Part shown: piece after piece, positions 1 to 10,959 of the stretch
Numbering within the stretch: the first letter of the stretch is position 1
Layout of the letters: each line of letters begins with the position of its first letter
DNA from: Tanytarsus gracilentus
Lineage: Eukaryota > Arthropoda > Insecta > Diptera > Chironomidae
DNA length: 64,000 nucleotides
Assembly: GCA_038502055.1 (NCBI GenBank)
Contig: JAXRKN010000045.1
Coordinates: forward strand, 5,230,501 to 5,294,500
Direction: 5' to 3'
The notes under the pieces: generated by a model
What the model was told of the DNA's origin: nothing
The model's database searches: none
What the model saw: the letters and a program-made list of their open reading frames with translations, nothing else
Program-made: the position numbers and the translations under genes

Positions 1-1
1 A

Positions 2-1258
2 CAGTCTTCCGGTTCAAATAATCAGTCCGGATCTTCATCAAACAACAATCAGAATCAACAAGGCTCAAACTCGAATAATCAAAATCAACAGGGCTCAAGT
101 TCTAATAACCAGAATCAAGGGTCAAACTCTAATAATCAAAACCAGGGATTAAATTCGAATAATCAAAACCAATCGAATAACAACAACCAACAGTCTGGAT
201 CCTCATCAAATAATAATCAAAATCAACAGGGTTCAAGTTCTAATAACGAGAATCAGGGTTCTAATTCAAATAATCAGTCCGGTTCTTCTTCATCAAACAA
301 TAATCAAAATCAACAGGGTTCAAGTTCTAATAACCAGAACCAGGGGTCGAACTCAAATAATCAGAATCAAGGTGTAAACTCTAATAACCAAAACCAAGGT
401 TCTAGCTCCAATAATCAACAGTCTTCCGGTTCAAATAATCAGTCTGGATCTTCTTCATCAAACAATAATCAAAATCAACAAAGCTCAAACTCCAATAATC
501 AAAATCAACAGGGTTCAAGTTCTAATAACCAGAATCAAGGGTCAAACTCTAATAATCAAAACCAGGGATCAAATTCGAATAATCAAAACCAATCAAATAA
601 CAACAACCAACAGTCTGGATCTTCATCAAATAATAATCAAAATCAACAGGGTTCAAGTTCTAATAACGAGAATCAGGGTTCTAATTCAAATAATCAGTCC
701 GGTTCTTCTTCATCAACCAATAATCAAAATCAACAAGGCTCAAACTCCAATACTCAATCGCAAAATCAACAGGGTTCAAATTCAAATAACGAGAATCAGG
801 GGTCAAATTCTAATAATCAAAATCAAGGGTCAAACTCTAATAACCAGGGTTCTAGTTCCAACAATCAACAGTCTTCCGGTTCAAATAATCAGTCCGGTTC
901 TTCTTCATCAAACAATAATCAAAATCAACAAGGCTCAAACTCCAATAATCAATCGCAAAATCAACAGGGTTCAAACTCCAATAATCAAGGCTCAAATTCA
1001 AATAATGGTAACAACTCGCAATCATCAAGCAATGAAAACTCTCAGTCTTCCAACAATCAAGGGAACCAAAACAATCAAAATCAACCTAATAATAACAATG
1101 GGTCGAGCGGTCAAAATTCAAATAGCAATAACTCTGGTTCTAGCTCTAATCAAAATTCAAATAATAATGGCCAATCTTCAAACAATAATCAAAATGGTCA
1201 ACAATCTGGTCAAAGCTCTTCGAACAACAATCAAAATCCCTCAAATAACAACCAAGGC
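2..1258 (+). repeat. In-frame N/Q/S/G codon repeat with higher-order 417/450-bp period
   Basis: This part of mucin exon 1 is an uninterrupted run of short units such as SNNQNQG, SNNQNQQG and QSGSSSNNNQ, without cysteines and almost without charge. A marker phrase (QSSGSNNQSG) begins at nt 2, 419 and 869, so the array has a higher-order period of 417 then 450 bp, both multiples of three. It continues upstream beyond the window. Confidence 0.9.
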
Positions 1259-4200
1259 TTGAATAATAATAATCAAGGGTCTTCTCAAATGTCCAGTTCA
1301 TCGATGTCTTCAATGTCATCCATGTCAAATTCTAGTCAAACTTCTTCTTCTAGTCAATACTCTAATTCTAGTTCAAGCAGCAAACCGACAGAAAGTACCA
1401 CTACGAGTATGCCAGAAAAAACAACAACTGTTAAAGAAACAACTACATCTTCAAGTTCTACCACTATGAGAATGACTGTAGCATCAAGCGGCTCAAAACC
1501 ATCATGTTCAGAAGAGGGATATTTGGGTGATAAAAGTAATTGCATGAAATTCTATCGATGTGTAAGCAATGGAAATGGAAGTTATCGAAGATATGAATTT
1601 AATTGTGCTGCTGGAACAATTTGGGATCATCGCAATTGCATTTGTAATCACCCTAGAGATACTTTTGACACAACCTGTCAGGGCTCTGATAACACTAGAA
1701 CTTGTGGAGCTGGTGGAGGTGAAAATCATTCCAGCAATCAAAACAATAACAATCAAAATTCGAATAATGCTCAAAATCCAAATAACGGTCAAAATTCTAA
1801 CAATGGACAAAATACAAATAACGGTCAGAGTTCGAATAATGGAAATTCAAATAACGGTCAAAACCCAAATAACGGTCAGAATTCGAATAATGGTCAAAAT
1901 ACAAATAACGGACAAAATTCAAATAACGGCCAGAACTCAACTACTCAACCTCCATGCGCACCTACAACAACTGAAAAACCAGTGCCTGCTGGAAGCGATG
2001 GTAAATGTGAACGTGCAGGATATATGGCTCATGAAACTGATTGTAAAAAATTCTATCAATGTGAAAATAATGGAAACGAAGGTTACAATCGCTTTGAATT
2101 CACTTGTGCTGAAGGAACTTTGTGGGATGACGAAAAACTTATTTGCAACCATCCAAGAGATATCAATAATTCGAGATGTGGTGTTCAAACTAATAATTCT
2201 GGTGGCAACAATAACAATAATTCTGGAGGAACTACGTCCAGCCCTCAAGGTGGTGACAATTCGAACAATCAAGGAAATAATAATTCAGAAACAACAACGT
2301 CCAATCCACAAAATAACAATACTAATTCAAACAATCAAGGAAATAATAATTCAGGAACGACAACAAGTGGAAAACCAACTGATACTTCGACAACACAGCA
2401 ATCATCAACAGCTTCACAAGGCTCTCAAGAAACCAGTACAACGTCTAAACCCTCACAAGGCTCTGGCAATTGTAATGGAGAAGGATTTTATGGAAACCCT
2501 GATGACTGCCATAAATTTTATAGATGTTTAGATAACGGAAATGGTGGATATGATAGACATGATTTTGTATGTGGAGAAGGAACTGCATGGAGTGATGAAA
2601 CTCAATCTTGCGATCATGAATATAAAGTTGCAAACTGTGGATCTCAGAATAGTGCATCAACCACAAAACCAACTGAAGGATATAGTCAAGGAACCACTCA
2701 ATCTTCAAATAACAAACCATCAACTTCTAGCGGAAACAGCAATAATCAAGGAACAACACAAACACCAACTAATAGTCAATCGACTGGATCAAATAACAAT
2801 CAGAATCAAAATAGCTCAACAAATCCACCTGAGTATACACAAACTCAAGCCACCTCCACACCACCGATTGAAAATCAAGGAACTTGTGATGGTGAAGGAT
2901 TTTATGCCAACGCTGATGATTGTCACAAATTTTATAGATGTGTAAATAATGGAGAAGGTGGATATAATCGTTTTGACTTTGAATGTGCTGAAGGTACGGC
3001 ATGGAGCCAAGAATTGCAAGCATGTGATCATGAGGACAATATTGAACGTTGTGGATCTCAATCAAGTAGACCTAATTCATCAACTGAATCAGGTTCGGGC
3101 TCTCCAACAAGTAAACCTGATCCAACTTCCTCAGCAAGCACGCAATCTCAATCTTCAAAACCTACTGAATCGACAACATCAACATCGCAAACAACTCAAT
3201 CTCAATCGACATCAAAGCCATCACAAACAACGCAATCGACATCAAAGCCATCACAAACAACACAATCGACATCAAAACCATCACAAACAACACAATCTAC
3301 TTCAAAACCATCAGGCGGCAATGGAGGAAAATGTGATTCCGAAGGATTCTATGGAAACCCTGATGATTGCCATAAATTTTATAGATGTGTGAGTGATGGA
3401 AATGGAGGTTATACACGATATGATTTTATGTGCGGAGAAGGAACAGCGTGGAGTCAAGATCTTCAAACATGTGATCATGAAGAAAAAGTTGGTTGTCCTG
3501 GAAGCTCAACTGAGAGACCGAAAGAAGAAACCACAACTCAAGCCCAAACCACCGAGGTGAGAAATTTTTTTAAATTAAATTAAATTAATTATTTGCAAAT
3601 TGAAATTGATTAATTTTATTGTTTACTTTACTAGATAACCGAAAGTCAAACGACAGAAAGTCAAACAGAAAGCCAGACGACAGAAGCTCAAACGACGGAA
3701 AATCCAACAACAGAAAGCCAGACAACAACTGAAAACCTGACAACAGAAGGTCAAACGACAGAAATTCAATCAACTGACGCTCAAACGACTGAAAGTCAAT
3801 CAACAGAAGCTCAAACGACCGAAAGCCAGACGACAGAAAATCAAACGACTGAAAGTCAATCAACAGAAGCTCAAACAACAGAAAGCCAGACGACAACTGA
3901 CGCTCAAACGACCGAAACCCAAACAACAACTGACGCTCAAACGACCGAAAGTCAGACGACAGAAAATCAAACGACTGAAAGTCAATCTACAGAACCTCAA
4001 ACGACCGAAAGCCAAACAACAACTGACGTTCAGACGACAACAGAAAGTCAGACAACAGAAGCACCGACGACAAATAAACCAGCCGGAAGCAATGGTCAAT
4101 GTGAAAGTGAAGGTTATATGCCTCACGAAAGCGACTGCCATAAATATTACAGATGTGTTGATAATGGTAAAGGAGGATTTGATCGTCATGATTTCACATG

Positions 4201-6326
4201 CGGTGAAGGAACAGCATGGAGTCAAGATTTACTGACTTGTGACTATGAAATGAACATTGATGGATGCTCTTCACAAACAACAACTGAAGGAGGTCAAACT
4301 ACAGATGCTCAAAGTACAACAGACTCATCTCAAACTACCACTGATCAGCCTAAAGAAGAAACAACACAAGGATCTCAAGAAACAACAAACACACCTTCTC
4401 ATACAACTGAAGAAAATTCTTCACAGACAACTGATCAGCCAAAAGAAGAAACCACTTCACAAACTACTGATCAGCCTAAAGAAGAAACCACTTCACAGGG
4501 TGGTCAAGCTACTACAGATTCATCATTGCAAACCACAACGGAAACCTCAAAAGAGGACACTACCACTCAATCTGTCACAACAACAGAACTTCCAAAAGAA
4601 GAAACCACAAATAAACCTGCGGGTAATAATGGAAAATGCGATAGTGAAGGTTTTATGCCACATGAAAGCGATTGTCATAAATTCTATCGATGCGTCGATA
4701 ACGGAAACGGAGGCTACACTAGGAATGAATTTGATTGTGGCGCAGGTACTGCATGGAGCCAAGAGTTGCTCACATGTGATCATGAAATGAACGTCGAAGG
4801 ATGTTCATCTCAAACTACAACTGAAGGAACACAAACGACAGATTCACAAACCGATGGCACAACTCAATCACCTCAGACAAGCACAGAGCTAAAAGAAGAC
4901 ACAACGACTCAATCGCCAGAGACCACACAATCTTCGCAAACTACCACTGACACTCCAGTTGAAGAGACATCAACTCAGAGCCAACAAACAACCACTGAAC
5001 TTTTAACAGAAGAATCAACAAAACAGTCTCAAGAAACAACTGAATCACAAACTGAAGTTACAGGTTACACAGACACTACGCCAAAAGATCCATGGACTGC
5101 CGAAACCACATCAGCGACAACTGAATCAATTTCAGAAATGACAACTGAATCAATTTCAGAAACGACAACTGAAAATCTTCAAACGACAACGTCAATCGGA
5201 TCAAGTGGTGAATGTGAGAGCGAAGGCTTTTTCCCAGATAACGAAGATTGCATGAAATATTATCGATGTGAAAGTGACGGCAATGGAGGTTATAGAAAAC
5301 ATGACTTTATTTGCGGTGAAGGCACTGCTTGGGATGAAAATGCACAAACCTGCAATCATCGAAATCAAGTTGCTAGATGTAATGAAGGTAAAATGAATTC
5401 TTAATTAAAATCTGATCAAATAATTTAATTCTATTTCTAAATAGGCACAACGACAGAGGTTGCAGAAACAACTACAAACAGTCAAGAAATCACCACAAAT
5501 AATCAAGAAACAACCGAAAAAGCCCAAGAGACTACAAATACTCAAGAAACCACAACCGAGCAAGGTAAAGAAGAGTCAACGACAAATAATCTAGAAACAA
5601 CTCAAGCTTCTCAAGAAACAACAACTAATCAACAAGAAACCACAACAGACTCACAAGAAAATACAACGATGCAAGAAACTACAACGAAAAAGCCACATTC
5701 ATCGAGTGGAAACAGCAGTTGCCCACCCCTTGAGCAGGGTCAAAACTACTTTGTATGTCCAACTGGCTTCAAAAGACATCCGCAAGACTGCAACATGTTC
5801 TATCAATGCTCAGAATCACCCGAAACTTCTCATTACAGTATCGTGACATTCAAATGTCCAAACGAAACAGTTTATGATGAAGATGCAATTATGTGCAGAG
5901 ACAAAACACCTGAAGACAATTGTCAATCGAAGAATGATGAAAATAAAAGAATATTGATCGATCTCGAGAAAAATAACTCGACGGCTGTAAGTTGAATAAA
6001 TTTTTAAATTAAATAATTTAATTATTTCTGAATTTTTAAAATAGTTCCAAATTCGAACGAAACGCGCACTTTGCTCTGAAAGCGGTCACTTTGCGTTGGA
6101 AGAGGATGACATTTGTTCGCCCACTTTCCTCAAGTGCTCTATGGTAAAGGAAAAGATGGAGGGTCATGTCTATCGCTGTCCCACAGGCTATGTCTACTGG
6201 CAGAAGAGTCGTCGATGTGAGCGTGCTGCGAAATTACCAGACTGCATGCATCGATATACCCGGCAACGGCTAGGAGTGCCAGTCGAGTGGAACAACCTAG
6301 GATATGGAAGAAATTTTTTTCTTTAG
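2..6326 (+). CDS. Large secreted mucin-like protein with ten CBM14 (peritrophin-A) chitin-binding domains; 5' end outside window
   Basis: Exons 2-3556, 3635-5387, 5445-5986 and 6045-6326 join in frame (phases 0, 1, 0) through GT-AG introns of 78, 57 and 58 bp, giving 2043 residues in the window. The frame is open from the first full codon, so the start lies upstream. Ten six-cysteine CBM14 domains span nt 1505-1678, 2006-2179, 2471-2638, 2885-3052, 3332-3496, 4100-4267, 4637-4804, 5213-5380, 5756-5923 and 6072-6245. Domains 3-7 share the core DCHK(F/Y)YRC and GEGTAWS or close variants. Linkers are N/Q/S/G-rich first, then Thr/Ser/Gln/Glu-rich and probably O-glycosylated. CBM14 proteins bind chitin in peritrophic matrix or cuticle; this arrangement recalls insect mucin-related (Mur) proteins, but the orthologue is not assigned. 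The last domain is divergent and is followed by a basic, non-repetitive tail ending at TAG 6324-6326. Family assignment is firm; tissue role is inference. Confidence 0.92.
3635..4078 (+). repeat. TTESQ/TTEAQ pentapeptide-coding repeat in mucin exon 2
   Basis: The exon opens with dozens of near-perfect 15-nt units encoding TTESQ, TTEAQ, TTENQ or TTDAQ, with threonine at about two of five residues. This is a classic dense O-glycosylation linker. It separates CBM14 domains 5 and 6 and differs sharply in composition from the N/Q/S/G array upstream. Confidence 0.88.
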
Positions 6327-6456
6327 ACGAAATTTAAAATTGTATAAAAGTGCCTTAAAGAAATCTTATAAGCATAAGACTGTAATTAATTTATTATTCG
6401 ACAACTACGATGATCATGCCATCATTCCATTTATTAGAATTTAAGTTTATTATGTA

Positions 6457-6468
6457 ATTAAAATTAAA
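6457..6468 (+). terminator. Candidate poly(A) signal of the mucin gene (two ATTAAA)
   Basis: No AATAAA lies close downstream of the TAG at 6324-6326. Two ATTAAA variants at 6457-6462 and 6463-6468, about 130 bp after the stop, are the best candidates. Confidence 0.35.
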
Positions 6469-6707
6469 CATAAATTATTGATGGATTCTTTTTTGATCGG
6501 GAGACAAAAGTTGATGAATTTTCTCTGCTTTCGTCTTTGAGCATCGAATGTCCATTAAAATTAATTTTTTCTATCAATTAAATATTTTTTTGGTGATGGT
6601 TTCTTGAAATTAATTCTTGTCATTAAAATAATTAAAATTAAGACTTTCAAACTGTATTTTTTCGAACGTGTTACAGTCGTGATTATTTAAGATTAAATTT
6701 TTTTATT

Positions 6708-6835
6708 GGGGGTCTCTATGAAAATTACGTCACATGTTTAAATTTTTACAAAATTAAATTAAAAAATTAAAAAATTTAACTAAAATTAAATTTTTAATTA
6801 AAAAAAATTGTGACTTAATTTTTAAATTCACCCCC
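6708..6835. mobile_element. Small hairpin MITE, family with GGGGGTCT...GAAAATTACGT ends
   Basis: The left end reads GGGGGTCTCTATGAAAATTA followed by CGTCACA. The reverse complement of the right end reads GGGGGTGAATTTAAAAATTA followed by AGTCACA. These are imperfect inverted termini of about 28 bp around an AT-only core. A second copy with related ends lies at 20052-20192. No clear target duplication was found. Confidence 0.55.
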
Positions 6836-8563
6836 ATTGTAACTTTGAGTATTAACAAATCAGCCATATACTAAAAAGATAAAAAGAATAACTTTTCGAA
6901 ACTTTTTCTTCACTTTATGCCAGAGCCTCGGCTCGCACAAAACAGAAAATTTTAATTCCACTCTTTTGTTTCAAGTCATCTCTCGCTAGTTAATAAAATT
7001 TTATTCATAAATCCTTTTTTGATTAAAAATTATGCGATGAAGGAAACTTTTTTAATAATTTCCATGCAAATAAAAAAAATCTGTTTTATATCCTGGAAAT
7101 TTGTCTGAAAAAATTATGTAAAATTGCCTGTAAAGAAAATATTATTGAAAGCAAAAATTATGAAAAATAAAATTGAGTAAAAATTATTTTTTCGAGTATG
7201 TTTAAAATTTTCAGATTCACTGCATTGAGTTTTTGGTTCGAGTGGAATATTTTGAAGATGAAAATTTTAAGAAAATAAATAAATTAATTTTATTCAACGA
7301 GATTTTTTGTAAAATTATTTTTCATTCAACTGAAAATGTAAAAATTATAAAATCTCAACAAAGAACAATTTTAGAATAGAAAACTTCCATGGTTCTTTAT
7401 TCTTTGAACTTTTCTAGGTTTTTTGTTTAATATTTTATGCTCAATAAAAAAATTTCTCCAAACAAAATTTTCCTCGCACCTTTTTACTTAATTAGCAAAC
7501 ATCATAAATTCTCGAATTGTTAAGGTGTAAAATGTCGCTAACAAAACATCTCGAACCCATGAGCGTGTCAACTATTTCGCACCGAAATGCCTTCGCAAGA
7601 GCTTACGACAGTACAATAATAATTTATCGCATGTTTCATTCCACCTTCGTCGTTCGCTGTTTAAAGTTTTTAATAATAATTCGACATTGGAGTGTTTTTT
7701 TGGGAAGGGAATGGGAAAAATTACTAAATTGTGCCTGCGAGGCAATTAGCATAGAAGGCAAATGTGAAATGTTAATTAAGCAAACAAACTATCGCTTTTC
7801 CTCCTTTTAATATAAAATCCACGAAAATCGAGCGACATATAAATTATATCAACTCTCACTGTTTATGTTATTTTGGCTGCTACTGTTGCTCTACGTTTGC
7901 ATTTTCTATATATTAACGACAAGCGATAATTATGAGGCATAAATTAATACGTGAACGAATAATTTCGCGCTTTAGGGTGAGGAGGAAAAACATTTATGAG
8001 TTTTCAGTTGAGAGGTGAAAATTTTTGCTAATTAGCAGATTTTATAATAAAATGAAATTAGTGAAATGATTAAATGTTTAATTATTGTCTTTTTGACTTT
8101 GAATTTGAACTTGGATGTTTCTAAGATATAAAAAATGATAAAATAGAAATTTTTGGAAATATTTAAAATTTTAATTTTTTTGATAGTAAAATTCTAGAAT
8201 TTTTTTTTTGAACACATAAAAAAATTGTTAACATTTGAAAACGATAAAATTTAATAAGGAAAATTAATTTTAATAAAAGCCCACAATAAAGTAATGAGAT
8301 CCGCCTATGAAACATACCATAATGTACGACCTACATGTTATATGCTCGAAAATTGCTCTTGACCACGCGATCTTTCACATGAAAAGACACGAGAAGGAAA
8401 TCCCAAATTTTTCTATTTACCTTCGTGCGCACTTCAATAATTCTCACATTTTCGATGTATTATTTTTAATTGTTTCATGAACATTTTTGATATTACATTT
8501 GAATCATCATAGAAAAAATCTTCAGTTAAATTTTGTCACTCAATCGTGTCAGGTGTTTGAAAA

Positions 8564-10293
8564 ATGGTAGTTGCCAGTGCAATAATTTTTATTTCGCTTC
8601 TTTTGATCGCAAAATATTTGTGGACAAATAGAAAATTCCTATATTTTGCATATAAAACTCCATTTAGTGATCACAAATATGATTTAAAGTCACTTTACGA
8701 TATCGTAAATGCGGATACAAAAATGCTGTTTGAAATGGCTTATGGTTCGTGTAAAAATTTAGATTCAATCTCGAAAACTCTTCATGGCACTTGTTGCTTG
8801 ATAATTCTTCAAAAACCCGAAGACATTAAAGTCGTCATGAACTCGAAAGATTGCCTCGACAAATCGTCAATTATGAAGTTTGCAAATCTCAATCAAGGAT
8901 CTCTTTTCGGAACACTCGAAGCATGGCAGCGTCATCATAAAATTTTGGAACCTTACTTTGGTGTTGTTGGCATCAAAAATTTAATTCCAATTTTCAACAA
9001 AAAATCTTTAATTTTAACCAGAAATTTGGAGAAAAATGTTGACAAGAAAGAGTTTGATATTTTCCATGACTTGACTGCTCTCACTTTGGAGACAATTTTG
9101 AGTGCGATGGACCTGGACATTGATTTACAAAATATGGAAGAGGGCGAAAGAGACATTCCGATAAAATGCTTGGAACTGTGAGTTGATTTTGACATTTTTT
9201 TCTGAACAAGTGTGAAATTCTACACAAAAAAAAATTTCACCACTTTTTCATAATTTAAATTTAAAATTATACCTAGGTATACCTTAATTTTTTTTCAGTG
9301 GCACCGAAATGATTGCTCAACGAATCTTCAAGTTTTGGCTTCACTTTGACTTTTTTTACAAACGATCAACTTATTACACAATCTACATGCAACATCATCA
9401 GCAATCAGCCCTTCAATATGCTGACGTTATCATAAAGAAAATCAGAAAAGAGCAAGAAAATGAGACTTTGGAGGAAGCTGATGAAAAACCAAAATCCTTT
9501 GTGAGAGCTTTGATGAGAAAAAAATATGATTTGACTGATGAGGAAATTGGAGATGAAATTAAAACGATGTTGGTGGCTGTGAGTGAAATTTTAAATTTAT
9601 TCAACTCTTTTATATTCAAAAATTTACATTCATAAATTTTAAAAACGTTTCAGGCTCAAGACACGACAGCAATTTCCGTCGCCACAACTCTTCTTCTTCT
9701 TGCAATGAATAAAGACAGTCAAAACAAATTATTTGAGGAGCTTCGAGAAGTTTTGCCGTCAAAAGATTCTGAAATTGATTTTGAAGTTTTAAATAAACTT
9801 TCATATCTCGATCAAGTTGTTAATGAGAGCTTTCGATTACTTCCGACAATTCCGTTTGCAACTCGCCGTACTGCAGCGGATGTTGTTCTCGATGACTGCA
9901 CAATACCGAAAGGAGTTGAGCTAATGATACCGATTGTAAGAATTCACACCAATCCAAAGTGGTGGGGTGACGACGCGCATTTATTTAAGCCTGAAAGATT
10001 CGAGAGAGAAAATATCAAGAAAGTTCATCCATACGCTTTTATTCCATTCACAAGTGAGAATTTAGATTAAAATTTTAAACTTTTTTAATTAAATTTTAAA
10101 TTTTTCAGAGGGTCCTCGAATGTGCCTCGGATGGAAATATGCAATCACTTTGATGAAAATTAATCTCGTTCATCTTTTGATGCATTATGAATTCGACACG
10201 AGATTAAAATTTGATGAACTTGAGTTTAAATTTTGTGTCACCATGAATGTCTGTCAAGGTTATCAAATGAAAATTACAGAAAGAAAATATTAA
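8564..10293 (+). CDS. Cytochrome P450, CYP4 clan (CYP325-like), paralog 1
   Basis: Exons 8564-9177, 9299-9578, 9654-10053 and 10109-10293 (phases 2, 0, 1) encode 492 residues, normal for a microsomal P450. The start gives a classic membrane anchor at residues 2-20. Visible motifs are the C-helix W121, I-helix AAQDTT (298-303), K-helix ExxR (E356-R359), PERF (411-414) and heme loop FTKGPRMCLG with ligand C437. It is an NADPH-P450-reductase-dependent monooxygenase of the ER membrane; the substrate is unknown. In insects this clan acts on fatty acids, hormones, odorants and xenobiotics. Two departures stand out: the usual WxxxR arginine is histidine (WQRHH), and the usual glycine of (A/G)GxDTT is alanine. 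Its neighbour at 10960 is a tandem duplicate with the same intron positions. The CYP325 placement is inferred from overall resemblance. Confidence 0.9.
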
Positions 10294-10341
10294 ATTTGAT
10301 GTAAAATGATGTTGGTGTTACAAAAGTTTAAGTGAAGGTTT

Positions 10342-10347
10342 AATAAA
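10342..10347 (+). terminator. Poly(A) signal AATAAA of P450 paralog 1
   Basis: A canonical AATAAA lies 49 bp after the TAA at 10291-10293, with further AATAAA-like hexamers within the next 70 bp. Confidence 0.6.
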
Positions 10348-10908
10348 ATATATTGCAACACAAATTTCGTTAAAAAATAGATAACAATTGAAAAAATAAA
10401 CAATAAAGTGTTGACAATTAATGCATAACACGATGAAAGAATAATGATAAAGGTTAATATATAAAAGTATTTTAAGATAACTTCAAGGTGAATTCAATGT
10501 GGAGTGTAAACTTGTTTCATTTAGTTTTTTTTAAAGTTGAATTCTTGTAATTCGTTTTTGCAAAAAAAAGGTGTTATTATGACATGCAATGTTAAACATA
10601 AAAACTGAATTATTATAGCGCAATTTTGTTGTGTTAAGTTAATTTTTTGTAAAATAATTTTTCACTCTTGTTTCACTTTATAAAATGACTTAATTAATGA
10701 AATCAAGGGAATGACACTTTTGATGCAATAATTTTTTAACTAACAATAAATCAGTTAATCACACATCAATTAATAACAATAAATCAGTTTTACCTCGGTT
10801 AAAATTGTGCGAATTTTAATTGAATTAAATTAAAATGAGTTGGGTCACCAATTACTGACGCAGGTATCTCTGAAATTTATCTCAAGACCTCACGGTAAAT
10901 TTTATTTC

Positions 10909-10916
10909 TATATAAA
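10909..10916 (+). promoter_or_regulatory. Candidate TATA box for P450 paralog 2
   Basis: TATATAAA lies 44 bp upstream of the ATG at 10960, leaving room for a very short 5' UTR. The match is to the consensus only; no transcription start is known. Confidence 0.45.
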
Positions 10917-10959
10917 TGGACTTCAACTCTCTACAATTCTTTTCATTCTTTTAATTTAA

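Larger units (their letters stand above)
6327..8563. other. Intergenic region, mucin to P450 cluster
   Basis: This is AT-rich DNA holding the mucin 3' UTR and a 128-bp hairpin element at 6708-6835. A 97-codon open frame at 7517-7810 shows no recognised motif and is not annotated. An initiator-like TCAGTT at about 8522 lies near the first P450 start, but no clear TATA box was seen. Confidence 0.6.
10294..10959. other. Spacer between tandem P450 paralogs
   Basis: This 666-bp AT-rich spacer holds the first gene's 3' UTR and the second gene's promoter. A short direct repeat, AACAATAAATCAGTT, occurs twice, near 10742 and 10779. No open frame was supported. Confidence 0.6.

Noticed and set aside
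1005..4790. Several overlapping open frames in other phases across the mucin gene
   Set aside because: They are shadows of the repetitive codon structure of the true frame, which carries the CBM14 cysteines and spliced continuity.
7517..7810. 97-codon plus-strand open frame
   Set aside because: No start context, domain or neighbour relationship supports it; similar-length frames occur throughout the AT-rich spacer.
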